64,000 bases of DNA from an uncultured Poribacteria bacterium (GTDB lineage: Bacteria > Poribacteria > WGA-4E > WGA-3G), in NCBI GenBank assembly GCA_958295855.1, contig OY282383.1, positions 3,390,481-3,454,480 of the forward strand, in the 5' to 3' direction. A program made the translations under genes and the position numbers. Shown in pieces: positions 1 through 7,982 of the stretch (its first letter is position 1; the number at the start of each line of letters is the position of its first letter). The notes below the pieces were generated by a model. That model did not search any database. It saw only the letters and a program-made list of their open reading frames with translations, and was not told the origin of the DNA.

Positions 1-1
1 C

Positions 2-862
2 CGTCACGGATACAAGAAGTGGGCAGCGCGCGCACAAAAGGAGGCACAAGAAATTCAGGCACAACGCGATTTTCACCTGACGCGAGCCAAAGCCGCGTGG
101 ACAAAATTAAAATCTGTAGCGCCAGGTCTCTGTGCCTCAGCACATTCTTCTGCATTAAAAACAGAACGTGAAAAAATAGCCAAGTTTATCGCAACGTGGT
201 TACCGCGCTATCCAGATCGATTTTACGAGTGTGGCATCTATCCAACCTTCTTCAGAAAACAGCAAAGACTCGCTGAGCAGAAAGGCGATTATGCCACGGC
301 GCTCCAACTTGAAGCGGATGCCGCAGAGATGTGCGCGGCACAATATCAAAAGATGCCAATTGCCTACGGTTTGAAGAATTATGAAAAACGCCGAGATGCA
401 TATCTCCGGCATGCAGCACGCCTCCGGATGCTCGCGACGCAAAAGGAGGTCTTTCATCAATCCAGTTTCTGCTCCGATTTTTCCGCGGTGGGATTCGCCC
501 CGCTTTGCGGGGTATTTACCCACTGCAAAATCGGGTTTCTTATTATCGGTAGGAGCCATCTTCGAATCGCGATTTCAGAAACCTCCGACGAGAGCTATAG
601 TGCATTGTTAGACCTGTCTTGCTTTCTCAATACTCCGCAAGGAATAACGAAAAACCGTATCGCACAATCGGATGCCCGGGTCAAAGCCGCTATAGCCGGT
701 CAAAGCGGTGTTCACGCATACGCACAGTTTCAAGGCTTCGCGTGGATAGTGCGTTTCTCTAACCACAGCTGGGGAAACCTCGCCACCGCCATTATTGATG
801 ACAAAACAGGAAAAGTCTTAGATGTGCTGATTCCAGTTGATGGACTTGAAAAGTATGACTGA
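2..862 (+). CDS. Hypothetical protein, 5' truncated, with a repeat-derived insertion
   Basis: The frame is open from the window edge to a TGA at 860-862 (286 residues visible), so the start lies outside the window. The first 150 residues are charged and helical, rich in Lys, Arg, Glu and Ala, and I do not recognise the family. From about residue 152 to 218 the protein is made entirely of translated dispersed repeats: the CCGATTTT family with a nested CCCCGCTTTGCGGGG palindrome, then the AGGAGCCATCTTCGAATCGCG repeat family, then one 87-bp element. The original frame resumes at RIAQSDARVK and ends with a compact segment containing DDKTGKVLDVLIP. Because the frame stays open across about 200 bp of repeats, I keep it as one gene. 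It could instead be two fragments joined by chance. Confidence 0.55.
   Translation, partial: RHGYKKWAARAQKEAQEIQAQRDFHLTRAKAAWTKLKSVAPGLCASAHSSALKTEREKIAKFIATWLPRYPDRFYECGIYPTFFRKQQRLAEQKGDYATALQLEADAAEMCAAQYQKMPIAYGLKNYEKRRDAYLRHAARLRMLATQKEVFHQSSFCSDFSAVGFAPLCGVFTHCKIGFLIIGRSHLRIAISETSDESYSALLDLSCFLNTPQGITKNRIAQSDARVKAAIAGQSGVHAYAQFQGFAWIVRFSNHSWGNLATAIIDDKTGKVLDVLIPVDGLEKYD
458..656 (+). repeat. Composite of three dispersed repeat families inside a reading frame
   Basis: At 463-544 lies the TCTGCTCCGATTTTTCCG...AAAATCGGGTTTCTTATT family, which recurs at 936-990, 5064-5125 and 42489-42582. A palindrome CCCCGCTTTGCGGGG is nested in it. At 549-573 is the TAGGAGC...CGAATCGCGA family. At 574-656 is one 87-bp element ending CCGCAAGGAATAACGAAAAA. 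All are read through in frame. Confidence 0.85.
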
Positions 863-935
863 TAATAGGTTTTTCAAATAATGCAATCATGCTGGCCTCT
901 ATGCATTAATTAGCAAGAAACGCCCTAGAACCAAA

Positions 936-990
936 AAGAAACCCGATTTTGACAACGGAAAAATCGGAGCAGAAACCCAATTAACGAAAA
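936..990. repeat. CCGATTTT-family dispersed repeat
   Basis: AAGAAACCCGATTTT ... AAAATCGGAGCAGAAACC is an inverted copy of the element at 463-544 and 5064-5125. It ends directly before the ATG of the subtilisin-like gene and so forms its 5' leader. Confidence 0.8.
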
Positions 991-991
991 T

Positions 992-3900
992 ATGAAAACG
1001 AAACTCGTAAATATCAGTTGCGGCTTCTTCGCCTTATATATTCTGTTTTGTAGGGGCAGTGCCTTGTGCCTGCCCATCTACGCCGAACCGGCGCAAATCA
1101 CCCCCGGTGAATTGCTCATTCGCTTGACTCCCGAAGCCTCAGCGGATCTTCAGCGGTTGCAAGCGAACTCGCCCATATTCGTGCTGCACGCGAAGCATCG
1201 CGTGGAATCGCTCCATCAAGTCTTTCCCTATCTTGCGCGCCCCACACTTAATCCAAACCTAAAACGTACCTATCTGTTGCGATTTTCCCCAGACGCAGCA
1301 CTTGAAGAGATTAAAGCCGCCTATATGGAGAGCAGCCTCGTTGACAGAGTCGACTATAACTATCTCCGGCCAACATTAGCAGATGCAGTTGTTCCGAACG
1401 ACCCGAGGTACGCGGAGCAGTGGAGTTTACCCTTGATGAAACTACCACAAGCGTGGGCGATTGAAAAGGGGAACCCGAACGTCGTCATTGCCATCATCGA
1501 TTCCGGCATCGATTACAGACACGATGACTTAGCACCGAAAACGTGGACAAACCCCGGCGAAATACCAGAGAATGGACTGGACGACGATGGCAACGGTTAC
1601 GTTGACGATGTGCATGGCTGGGATTTCACCGATGCTCCCAATCTACAAGCCGAAGGCGATTTCAAGGAAGGGGACAATGAACCTATTGATGAATCGGGGC
1701 ATGGTACCCACGTCGCTGGCATTGCCGGGGCACTGCCAGATAACGGTATCGGTATCGCCGGGGTCGCATGGCATTGCCCATTGATGCCTGTGCGCGCCGG
1801 ACTCTCACTCGGTGGGAGCTCCCGAATGCAGGACGACGACTCCGCCGCCGCGATTGTCTACGCCGCCGACAACGGTGCCAGTATCATCAATATGAGCTGG
1901 GGAAGCGCGCAGCGCGCCTTCATCATCCAAGATGCCATTGATTATGCCTACGCTCGCGGTGCCGTGCTCATCGCAGCCGCAGGTAATTCGCAGAAAGCCA
2001 TGGCAATCTTCCCTGCAGCCTACCGAAAAGTCATCGCTGTCGCTTCAACCGAACAGCACCAACAACGTTTCTACCAATCCAATTTCGGTGCCTCCGTTGA
2101 TATTGGCGCACCCGGCAATGTCATTCTCAGCACACAGATTAACAACAACTATAGACTTTTGACCGGTACCTCTATGGCAGCACCACACGTTGCTGGTGTT
2201 GCCGCATTGATACGCGCAAAACGGCCCGCCCTCACTCATGAAGAGGTGCGGCACATACTCATCACCACCGCCACCCCTGTTCTACAAGAGGATAGCGAGG
2301 AACTAGATGCAAAATTTGTTGGGGCTGGCACCGTTAATGCCGAACGCGCACTCTTCGCGAGCAGTGCTTTGCAGGCGCGCATCCTCGCGCCCGAAACGAA
2401 CAGCGGGGGAGCGGATTCAATTGCAATTATCGGAACCGCAGGCGGGTATAAGTTTAAGACATGGCAACTGCACTATGGCGACTCCACTGTCCCCCATCTA
2501 TTCACCGCCTTCACGGAACCCGCATCCACGCAGAAAATCGGAGAACCCTTGGCTGTATGGGACACGACAACCGTGCCTGAAGGCATTTACACCGTACGCC
2601 TAACCGCCACAGCAACAGATGGCACACAAACGCACGACCAGGTTGTGTTGTCAGTCGACCGTTCGCCGCCCCAAGTTATCTCCCTCAACGCCTCTGAAAC
2701 GCTTTACAAGGACTACACCATTACGATTTTCACCTGGGCAACAGATGACGTAACCCGCAATACCCTCTATTACCGCCGCAAAGGCCACCTCGCGCCCTTT
2801 GCACCCATTGAGGAAGCCGACCTTGGCACAGAGCATTTCTTTTCTCTGCGGTTGGGAATGGGCACTTACCAGTTTTTTGTTCAAGCGGAGAACACCGTCG
2901 GATTAAAAACAACCGACGACAACCAAGGGCAGTATTACACAATTGACGTTGTCGGAAGTGTTATCTCGCCGCACGGATTTACTGGGAACGAACTCGGCAT
3001 ATCATCCCTCCACATCGCAAGTGTCACCGCAGACTTCGACAGGGACGGTGTGCTTGAAATCGTCGGTACGGAGATAGGGCGGGCGGGCCCGATTTCTTTC
3101 TATGAACGCACCGCAACCGGCAAATATGAACTCGTGCATACCCTATCGGAAATGGGTGGGCGGGCCGCTGTGGAAGGCACTTCGGACCCGGGGATGTTGA
3201 CACCCTGGGCAGTAGATGACACGGACAACGATGGATTGTTGGAGCTCCTTGCTAACGACGACGAGCGAACCTTCCTCATAGAGAGCACTACACCTGATGG
3301 ATACCCTGAACAAATTATCTGGGAATCTCCCTTCCTCTCCGGCGGCAGCATCACCGACCTGGATGGCGATGGCAGAAAGGAAATTATCGGAGCGGATAAC
3401 AACAACGACCGGCTCCTCATTTTTGAAGTGCGCGGCAATAACTTATACGAGGAAATCGCACAAATTCCCAACGAAACAGAAGGGGACAACGTCTTTGCCC
3501 AACACTTTGCAATTGACGACTTCAATGCTGATGGAAACCGAGCCCTCGTGGCTGGCGATAGCGAGGGCGAACTTTTCATTTATACCGCCCTTGCAAATGA
3601 CAGTCCCCACCTACAGTGGCACACACAACTCGATATCAGCGATGTCAAGTTGCTTGCCTCAGGCGATTTAACCGGGGACAGCAGCCCTGAGTTCGTTGTT
3701 GGCGGCACCCTATCACCGCCAGACCTGCCTTCCGCCTCACCCCTCTGGAAGTTCATTATTTTTACGCACACAGGAAGTGGCTACACGCAGCTCTGGGAAC
3801 AAGCCGTCGCGCCATACCGACTCCACGGAAACAGCATCGCCATTGCCGATCTGGACGGTGACACACACAATGAACTCCTTATCCTCACATATCCAAACCT

Positions 3901-5056
3901 CTATATGCTGAAGTGGAACGGCACAACCTTCGTACCGATATGGCACCGAAGCGTCTCCGAAACCCCTGCCCTTTTCACAGCCGACCTGAATAACAACGGC
4001 TTTCACGAGTTTTACGTAAATACTGACGAGGGGGGCCTTCAAGTGGTGGAATCTACGTTTGCCACAGATAGAAATTCTGTTGAGACGCTTACGCCGTGGG
4101 ACGTTTCTGCAACGCCGTTGACAGCAAAGGCGGTTCAGGTTACATGGACAGTTTCCACACCGAAGGAGAATACGATGGAAGCATCGAAGGATGAAAGAGT
4201 GAACGCTATCGGAAACGGGTGGGCGGGCAACGCTTTTACTCTCTACCGAGCACAGGGTGAAAAAAGCGCGGCACCTGCCGATTCGACGTTTGAGGCTATC
4301 GCCGAAAATCTCACCGTCAATAGATTCTTGGACAGAACTGTCACAGCAGATAAAACCTACTGGTATGCTATCACAGCAAAAAGTGAAACGGGTATAGAGA
4401 CGGAACGCACCGAGGCTGTCGCCGCGACACCTCGCGAGCCCCCGAAACTCATCGGGGCCACTTATCAGCCGCCCAATTGGGTAATTGTTACTTTCGATCG
4501 GCAGATGGGACCGGCAATTGGCGACGAAAGTAGGTACCTGCTACGTGAACCGAAACGGATTGGCGGGGTGAGCCCAGTGTCCGCCATCCGCGACAGGATG
4601 GGCACGCGCGCCCTCTTAGCCTTTGATAGGGAAACCCTGCAATTGCTAACGAACGATGGCACAAACGCATACGAGTTGAGCGTCTCCAACGTCGCCGATA
4701 TCGATGAAAACCCGATTCGCGCCGCCTCGCACCCCTTCACAATACCTCTCAGCGTTGCGAAAACAGCGGTGAAAGATTTCACAGCGGTGCGCGTCTACCC
4801 AAACCCTGTGCATCCCAATGTAGCCGACAGGGGGGCGATTACATTTGATAAAGTGCCTGCCGGCACCCGAATTCAACTTTTTACACCCGTGGGGGAACGG
4901 CTCGTGGACATGAACGTCACTGAAGGCGACCGGAACCGCAAGCAGTGGTGGCTAACAAACGGCGGAAACCTCGGCGATGTGGCAAGCGGCATCTATATCT
5001 ACATCATGGAATTTGAGGACTTGAAAAAAGTAGGCAAGATCGCCGTTATTAAATAG
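992..5056 (+). CDS. Secreted subtilisin-like serine protease (S8) with C-terminal sorting tail
   Basis: This 1354-residue exported protease begins with a signal peptide (residues 1-31), followed by an inhibitor-like propeptide. The S8 catalytic domain shows D170 (IAIIDSGID), H237 (SGHGTHVAG), N332 (AAAGNS) and S394 (GTSMAAPHVAG). Downstream are Ig-like segments, FG-GAP/VCBS-like repeats rich in DxDxDG motifs around residues 670-1010, a fibronectin III-like region, and a C-terminal FlgD/Por-type tail starting VRVYPNP and ending in a Lys-rich strand. Such tails are known to direct surface sorting in the FCB superphylum and are common in Poribacteria. Part of the signal peptide (about residues 20-31) is encoded by a dispersed GGGGCAG...CTGCCC repeat at 1050-1084, so the secretion signal has been remodelled by an element. 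No good Shine-Dalgarno precedes the ATG. Confidence 0.9.
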   Translation: MKTKLVNISCGFFALYILFCRGSALCLPIYAEPAQITPGELLIRLTPEASADLQRLQANSPIFVLHAKHRVESLHQVFPYLARPTLNPNLKRTYLLRFSPDAALEEIKAAYMESSLVDRVDYNYLRPTLADAVVPNDPRYAEQWSLPLMKLPQAWAIEKGNPNVVIAIIDSGIDYRHDDLAPKTWTNPGEIPENGLDDDGNGYVDDVHGWDFTDAPNLQAEGDFKEGDNEPIDESGHGTHVAGIAGALPDNGIGIAGVAWHCPLMPVRAGLSLGGSSRMQDDDSAAAIVYAADNGASIINMSWGSAQRAFIIQDAIDYAYARGAVLIAAAGNSQKAMAIFPAAYRKVIAVASTEQHQQRFYQSNFGASVDIGAPGNVILSTQINNNYRLLTGTSMAAPHVAGVAALIRAKRPALTHEEVRHILITTATPVLQEDSEELDAKFVGAGTVNAERALFASSALQARILAPETNSGGADSIAIIGTAGGYKFKTWQLHYGDSTVPHLFTAFTEPASTQKIGEPLAVWDTTTVPEGIYTVRLTATATDGTQTHDQVVLSVDRSPPQVISLNASETLYKDYTITIFTWATDDVTRNTLYYRRKGHLAPFAPIEEADLGTEHFFSLRLGMGTYQFFVQAENTVGLKTTDDNQGQYYTIDVVGSVISPHGFTGNELGISSLHIASVTADFDRDGVLEIVGTEIGRAGPISFYERTATGKYELVHTLSEMGGRAAVEGTSDPGMLTPWAVDDTDNDGLLELLANDDERTFLIESTTPDGYPEQIIWESPFLSGGSITDLDGDGRKEIIGADNNNDRLLIFEVRGNNLYEEIAQIPNETEGDNVFAQHFAIDDFNADGNRALVAGDSEGELFIYTALANDSPHLQWHTQLDISDVKLLASGDLTGDSSPEFVVGGTLSPPDLPSASPLWKFIIFTHTGSGYTQLWEQAVAPYRLHGNSIAIADLDGDTHNELLILTYPNLYMLKWNGTTFVPIWHRSVSETPALFTADLNNNGFHEFYVNTDEGGLQVVESTFATDRNSVETLTPWDVSATPLTAKAVQVTWTVSTPKENTMEASKDERVNAIGNGWAGNAFTLYRAQGEKSAAPADSTFEAIAENLTVNRFLDRTVTADKTYWYAITAKSETGIETERTEAVAATPREPPKLIGATYQPPNWVIVTFDRQMGPAIGDESRYLLREPKRIGGVSPVSAIRDRMGTRALLAFDRETLQLLTNDGTNAYELSVSNVADIDENPIRAASHPFTIPLSVAKTAVKDFTAVRVYPNPVHPNVADRGAITFDKVPAGTRIQLFTPVGERLVDMNVTEGDRNRKQWWLTNGGNLGDVASGIYIYIMEFEDLKKVGKIAVIK
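1050..1084. repeat. GCAGGC...GCCTGCC repeat within the signal peptide coding region
   Basis: TAGGGGCAGTGCCTTGTGCC continuing into TGCCCATC matches intergenic copies at 15969-15998, 17248-17275, 45984-46010, 46290-46318 and 50878-50905. It is translated in frame as part of the exported protease leader. Confidence 0.75.
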
Positions 5057-5063
5057 TTTTTTC

Positions 5064-5127
5064 GTTAATTGGGTTTCTGCTCCGATTTTTCCGTTGTCAA
5101 AATCGGGTTTCCTATTCGTTGTTGAGT
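5064..5127. repeat. CCGATTTT-family dispersed repeat
   Basis: TTAATTGGGTTTCTGCTCCG through AAAATCGGGTTTCCTATT, same family as 463-544. It lies just after the protease stop codon; the arms GATTTT/AAAATC can pair. Confidence 0.8.
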
Positions 5128-5236
5128 CCTCCCTGCTAATTAAGCGTTAAAATACTAACATCAGAAATCTCCGACGAGATCTACCACAACGTCACAACTA
5201 CAGCGGAAACCACTAGAACTAGGCAATAACAAAAGA

Positions 5237-5316
5237 TCAAAAACCTCTGACGAGATCTACAGTGCATTGTTAGACTTATCATGCAATCTCAATTCTCCGC
5301 AAGGAATGACGAAAAC
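5237..5316 (+). repeat. 87-bp element supplying the 5' leader and ribosome-binding site of the next gene
   Basis: A full-length copy of the 87-bp element ends CCGCAAGGAATGACGAAAAC immediately before an ATG. Its AAGGAA lies 10 nt upstream of the ATG at 5317, so the element itself provides a plausible Shine-Dalgarno sequence. A partial copy lies at 5159-5205. Confidence 0.8.
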
Positions 5317-6213
5317 ATGAACAATTTTATTCTCATCGCAAACCCAATCTCCGGCAAAGGCAAAGCAAAAACAGTCGCTGAGCAAGCCTATACCGCACTC
5401 ACATCCGCCGGACACCATGGGACTCTGGAACTGACATCAGGCACCGGCGATGCGAAGCGTTTCGCACAAGAATCTGTCTCCGCAGGAACACAGTGCGTCA
5501 TCGCGTGCGGCGGCGACGGCACGCTCCACGAAGTTGCCAACGGCATCGCAAACGTGCCCGATGTGCGCTTAGGTGTCCTACCGTGTGGCCGGGGCAACGA
5601 TTTTGCCGCCGCCGTCGGTGTCCCCCTAAAGCCACGGCTCGCCATTCAAACCCTACTCGCCGGCAAAACCATCCCCGTCGATTTAGGCAAGATTTACTCA
5701 GCAGAGCGTGGCACGCACTATTTCACCACCATTGCAACGTGCGGGTATGATACAGAAGTCAGTCGGCGCGCGGCAGAACGTACAACCCCCTTTTCTGGCA
5801 CTGCATCCTACGCCTACGCCGCTGTCTCCACACTCTTCGACTACGAATGCCCTGACGTTCGACTTGAAGGCGACTTCGGCATCTACGAAGGCCCAATCCT
5901 GCTCGCTGCAACAGGGATTACAAACCGCTATGGCGGCGGATTTCAGATTGTCCCCAACGCACGCCTTGATGATGGACTTTTCGATCTCTGCATCATCCAA
6001 CCAGTGCCTTCTCTGACGGTACTCCGGCTTTTGGTAACCCTCTTTTGGGGAGGGCATGTCTCCCATCCAGCCGTAGCCATCCACCACACTCGCTCTCTGA
6101 CGATTGAGACCTCGCCACCGCTCCTGCTCTACGCCGATGGGGAACCGATGTGTGAAACCCCCGCCACAATTGAGATAATCCGGCATGGGCTCACCGTCAT
6201 CGCACCTTCCTAG
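5317..6213 (+). CDS. Diacylglycerol/sphingosine kinase-like lipid kinase (YegS/DagK family)
   Basis: A 298-residue protein of the DAGK catalytic family, expected to phosphorylate a lipid alcohol with ATP at the inner membrane face. The signature motifs are ANPISGKGKA near the N-terminus, the nucleotide-binding CGGDGTLHEVANG, and LGVLPCGRGNDFA; the C-terminal half carries the family YADGEP motif. Length is typical for bacterial members. An upstream in-frame ATG at 5281 lies inside the 87-bp repeat, so I chose 5317, where family homology begins (MNNFILIANP) and where the repeat supplies AAGGAA at a suitable distance. The substrate cannot be deduced from sequence. Confidence 0.88.
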   Translation: MNNFILIANPISGKGKAKTVAEQAYTALTSAGHHGTLELTSGTGDAKRFAQESVSAGTQCVIACGGDGTLHEVANGIANVPDVRLGVLPCGRGNDFAAAVGVPLKPRLAIQTLLAGKTIPVDLGKIYSAERGTHYFTTIATCGYDTEVSRRAAERTTPFSGTASYAYAAVSTLFDYECPDVRLEGDFGIYEGPILLAATGITNRYGGGFQIVPNARLDDGLFDLCIIQPVPSLTVLRLLVTLFWGGHVSHPAVAIHHTRSLTIETSPPLLLYADGEPMCETPATIEIIRHGLTVIAPS

Positions 6214-6249
6214 AGCTTGCCCTCATTACGAAAAAAACAGCCAAAAAAT

Positions 6250-6279
6250 TTGACAAATTCCCCCTATTTATGATATAAC
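6250..6279 (+). promoter_or_regulatory. Sigma-70-type promoter candidate
   Basis: TTGACA (6250-6255), 18-nt spacer, TATAAC (6274-6279), located 37 nt upstream of an AGGAG and the ATG at 6317. Confidence 0.6.
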
Positions 6280-6316
6280 TAAAAACAGACCTAAACAACA
6301 CTTTAGGAGACGTACT

Positions 6317-7933
6317 ATGAAAAGACGCAATCTCTTCCGACAACCCGCATGGCACACTCCCCTCTTTTTCTGCCTCCTCTGCGCTGTCCTCCTCTACACT
6401 GCCAAACAGGCAGAAGGCTTTATTACCGCCGCTCACGATAAGCCGGAGGCGTTCGCAAACAACGAGAATATGTTGATCAAGAGGGTGCACGAAGACAGCT
6501 GGGACATCGCCTACGGCTTCGCTGACGATTGCCCCGATAGTATCAAGACCGAGGAGAACCTGACAATCCTCCGCGAGGCCTTGGAAACATCGATAAGACT
6601 GTGGTTAGAACCTCTACGAGAGATTAGCGATAAGCCGATTGTCGATAAGTTCAATTTTTATGATCGGGGCCGGAAACCTTACCACATCTATGCCGAGTTT
6701 GAATGCGAATTTGGCAGATCACATGCTAACAGATATGGCAGGATAATTTTCATGCAAAAGAGGGGGTGGACACCTATTTCCCCAGACCTGCTCTATGACT
6801 GGTACCCTTTATTGCACGAACTCGGGCATACCTTCGATCTCGCCGATACATACGCAGAAGAAGGGAGAGGGGAAAGCTTTGTTAGCACCGGCAACCTCAG
6901 TAACACCAGGGGCAAACACCCGAGCTCGTCGGTTATGTCAGGGGTAGGTTGCAGCAGCAAGTGTGAGGGGGGGCTTTGTTCTCCTGGACTTTGTGATGAT
7001 GACAAGAAGGCTATACAGTGGTTGTATCGCTATCACTATGAGGGACTCGACCCCACAAACTGCCCGCCGGATTATGTCTACGATGAACTCCGCGACGGCG
7101 ATCGGCAAATCGGCGGCTGTGTGCCTCGGCAACCGTTGATCTTTGAGGCCCGACAGGGGCATATCGGTTTTGTACAAAATATGGTCAAAGAAAACAAAAA
7201 CCTGCTGATCAACGAACAGGATAAGGATGGCAATACCGCCTTGCACCATCTAGCAATATATGTGTATTCGAGCAATTATCTTGATGTTTGGAACGCGGGG
7301 TTGGCGAGAACACTAACATCGGTACTCGCCTACCCCGGCATTGACATCAATATCAAAAACAACGCCCGCAACACCGCCCTCCATCTCGCGGCCCGCTTCA
7401 ACAGATATACGATGGTCGAGATGTTGTTGGAAGTAGAGGGGGTTGCACTCAACGCCCGCAACCTGCTCGGCATGACCCCGTTGCACTACGCGGCAGAGCG
7501 TGGGCATGTCAAAAGTGCCACACACCTGCTGGCTCACTCGAACATCAACCCGAATCTCCTCACTGAGGCAGGGCTCACCGCCTTGCAGGTTGCGGAGCGG
7601 CGCGATGACATCGCCGCGGTCCTTGCTGCCTGGGCGGCAGATACAGAGGAAGCACTGGATAGATACCTGGACCTGGACCTGGCGGACTTCATCCCGTCAC
7701 CGTCGGAGTTACAGCAGGACCGTGCTGAGATCGCCGCGTTGTTGCGTGCGCATCCGGGGATAATCCTACCGGAGACATCAGATATCAACGGCGATGGGGT
7801 TGTGAACATCTTAGATCTCGTGAAGGTCTCCTCGGCATTCGGTCAGCTTGGGCAAGTGCCGGAGGATGTCAACGGCGATGGGATTGTGAACATCTTGGAT
7901 CTCGTGAAGGTGGCGGGGGATTTTGGGCAGTAA
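6317..7933 (+). CDS. Exported metalloprotease-like protein with ankyrin repeats and dockerin-type repeats
   Basis: A 538-residue protein with an N-terminal signal peptide or anchor (residues about 13-34). The first domain carries HELGHTFDLAD (H167, E168, H171, D177), a zinc-metalloprotease HExxHxxxxxD pattern, and a Cys-rich patch (GCSSKCEGGLCSPGLC). Residues about 270-440 form ankyrin repeats (DGNTALHHLA, NTALHLAAR, GMTPLHYAAERGH, GLTALQVAER). The C-terminus has two dockerin type I-like calcium-binding repeats, DINGDGVVNILDLVKV and DVNGDGIVNILDLVKV. Dockerin tails in this lineage usually mark extracellular proteins. The combination of metalloprotease, ankyrin and dockerin in one exported chain is unusual. 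A good AGGAG precedes the ATG. Confidence 0.8.
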   Translation: MKRRNLFRQPAWHTPLFFCLLCAVLLYTAKQAEGFITAAHDKPEAFANNENMLIKRVHEDSWDIAYGFADDCPDSIKTEENLTILREALETSIRLWLEPLREISDKPIVDKFNFYDRGRKPYHIYAEFECEFGRSHANRYGRIIFMQKRGWTPISPDLLYDWYPLLHELGHTFDLADTYAEEGRGESFVSTGNLSNTRGKHPSSSVMSGVGCSSKCEGGLCSPGLCDDDKKAIQWLYRYHYEGLDPTNCPPDYVYDELRDGDRQIGGCVPRQPLIFEARQGHIGFVQNMVKENKNLLINEQDKDGNTALHHLAIYVYSSNYLDVWNAGLARTLTSVLAYPGIDINIKNNARNTALHLAARFNRYTMVEMLLEVEGVALNARNLLGMTPLHYAAERGHVKSATHLLAHSNINPNLLTEAGLTALQVAERRDDIAAVLAAWAADTEEALDRYLDLDLADFIPSPSELQQDRAEIAALLRAHPGIILPETSDINGDGVVNILDLVKVSSAFGQLGQVPEDVNGDGIVNILDLVKVAGDFGQ

Positions 7934-7982
7934 CCCGTGAGGGCGCGCGCCTGTCCCCCGCCAGTTAGGTCTGGCAGATAGG

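Noticed and set aside
5281..5316. Earlier ATG for the lipid kinase
   Set aside because: These 12 codons are repeat sequence, and family similarity begins at 5317.
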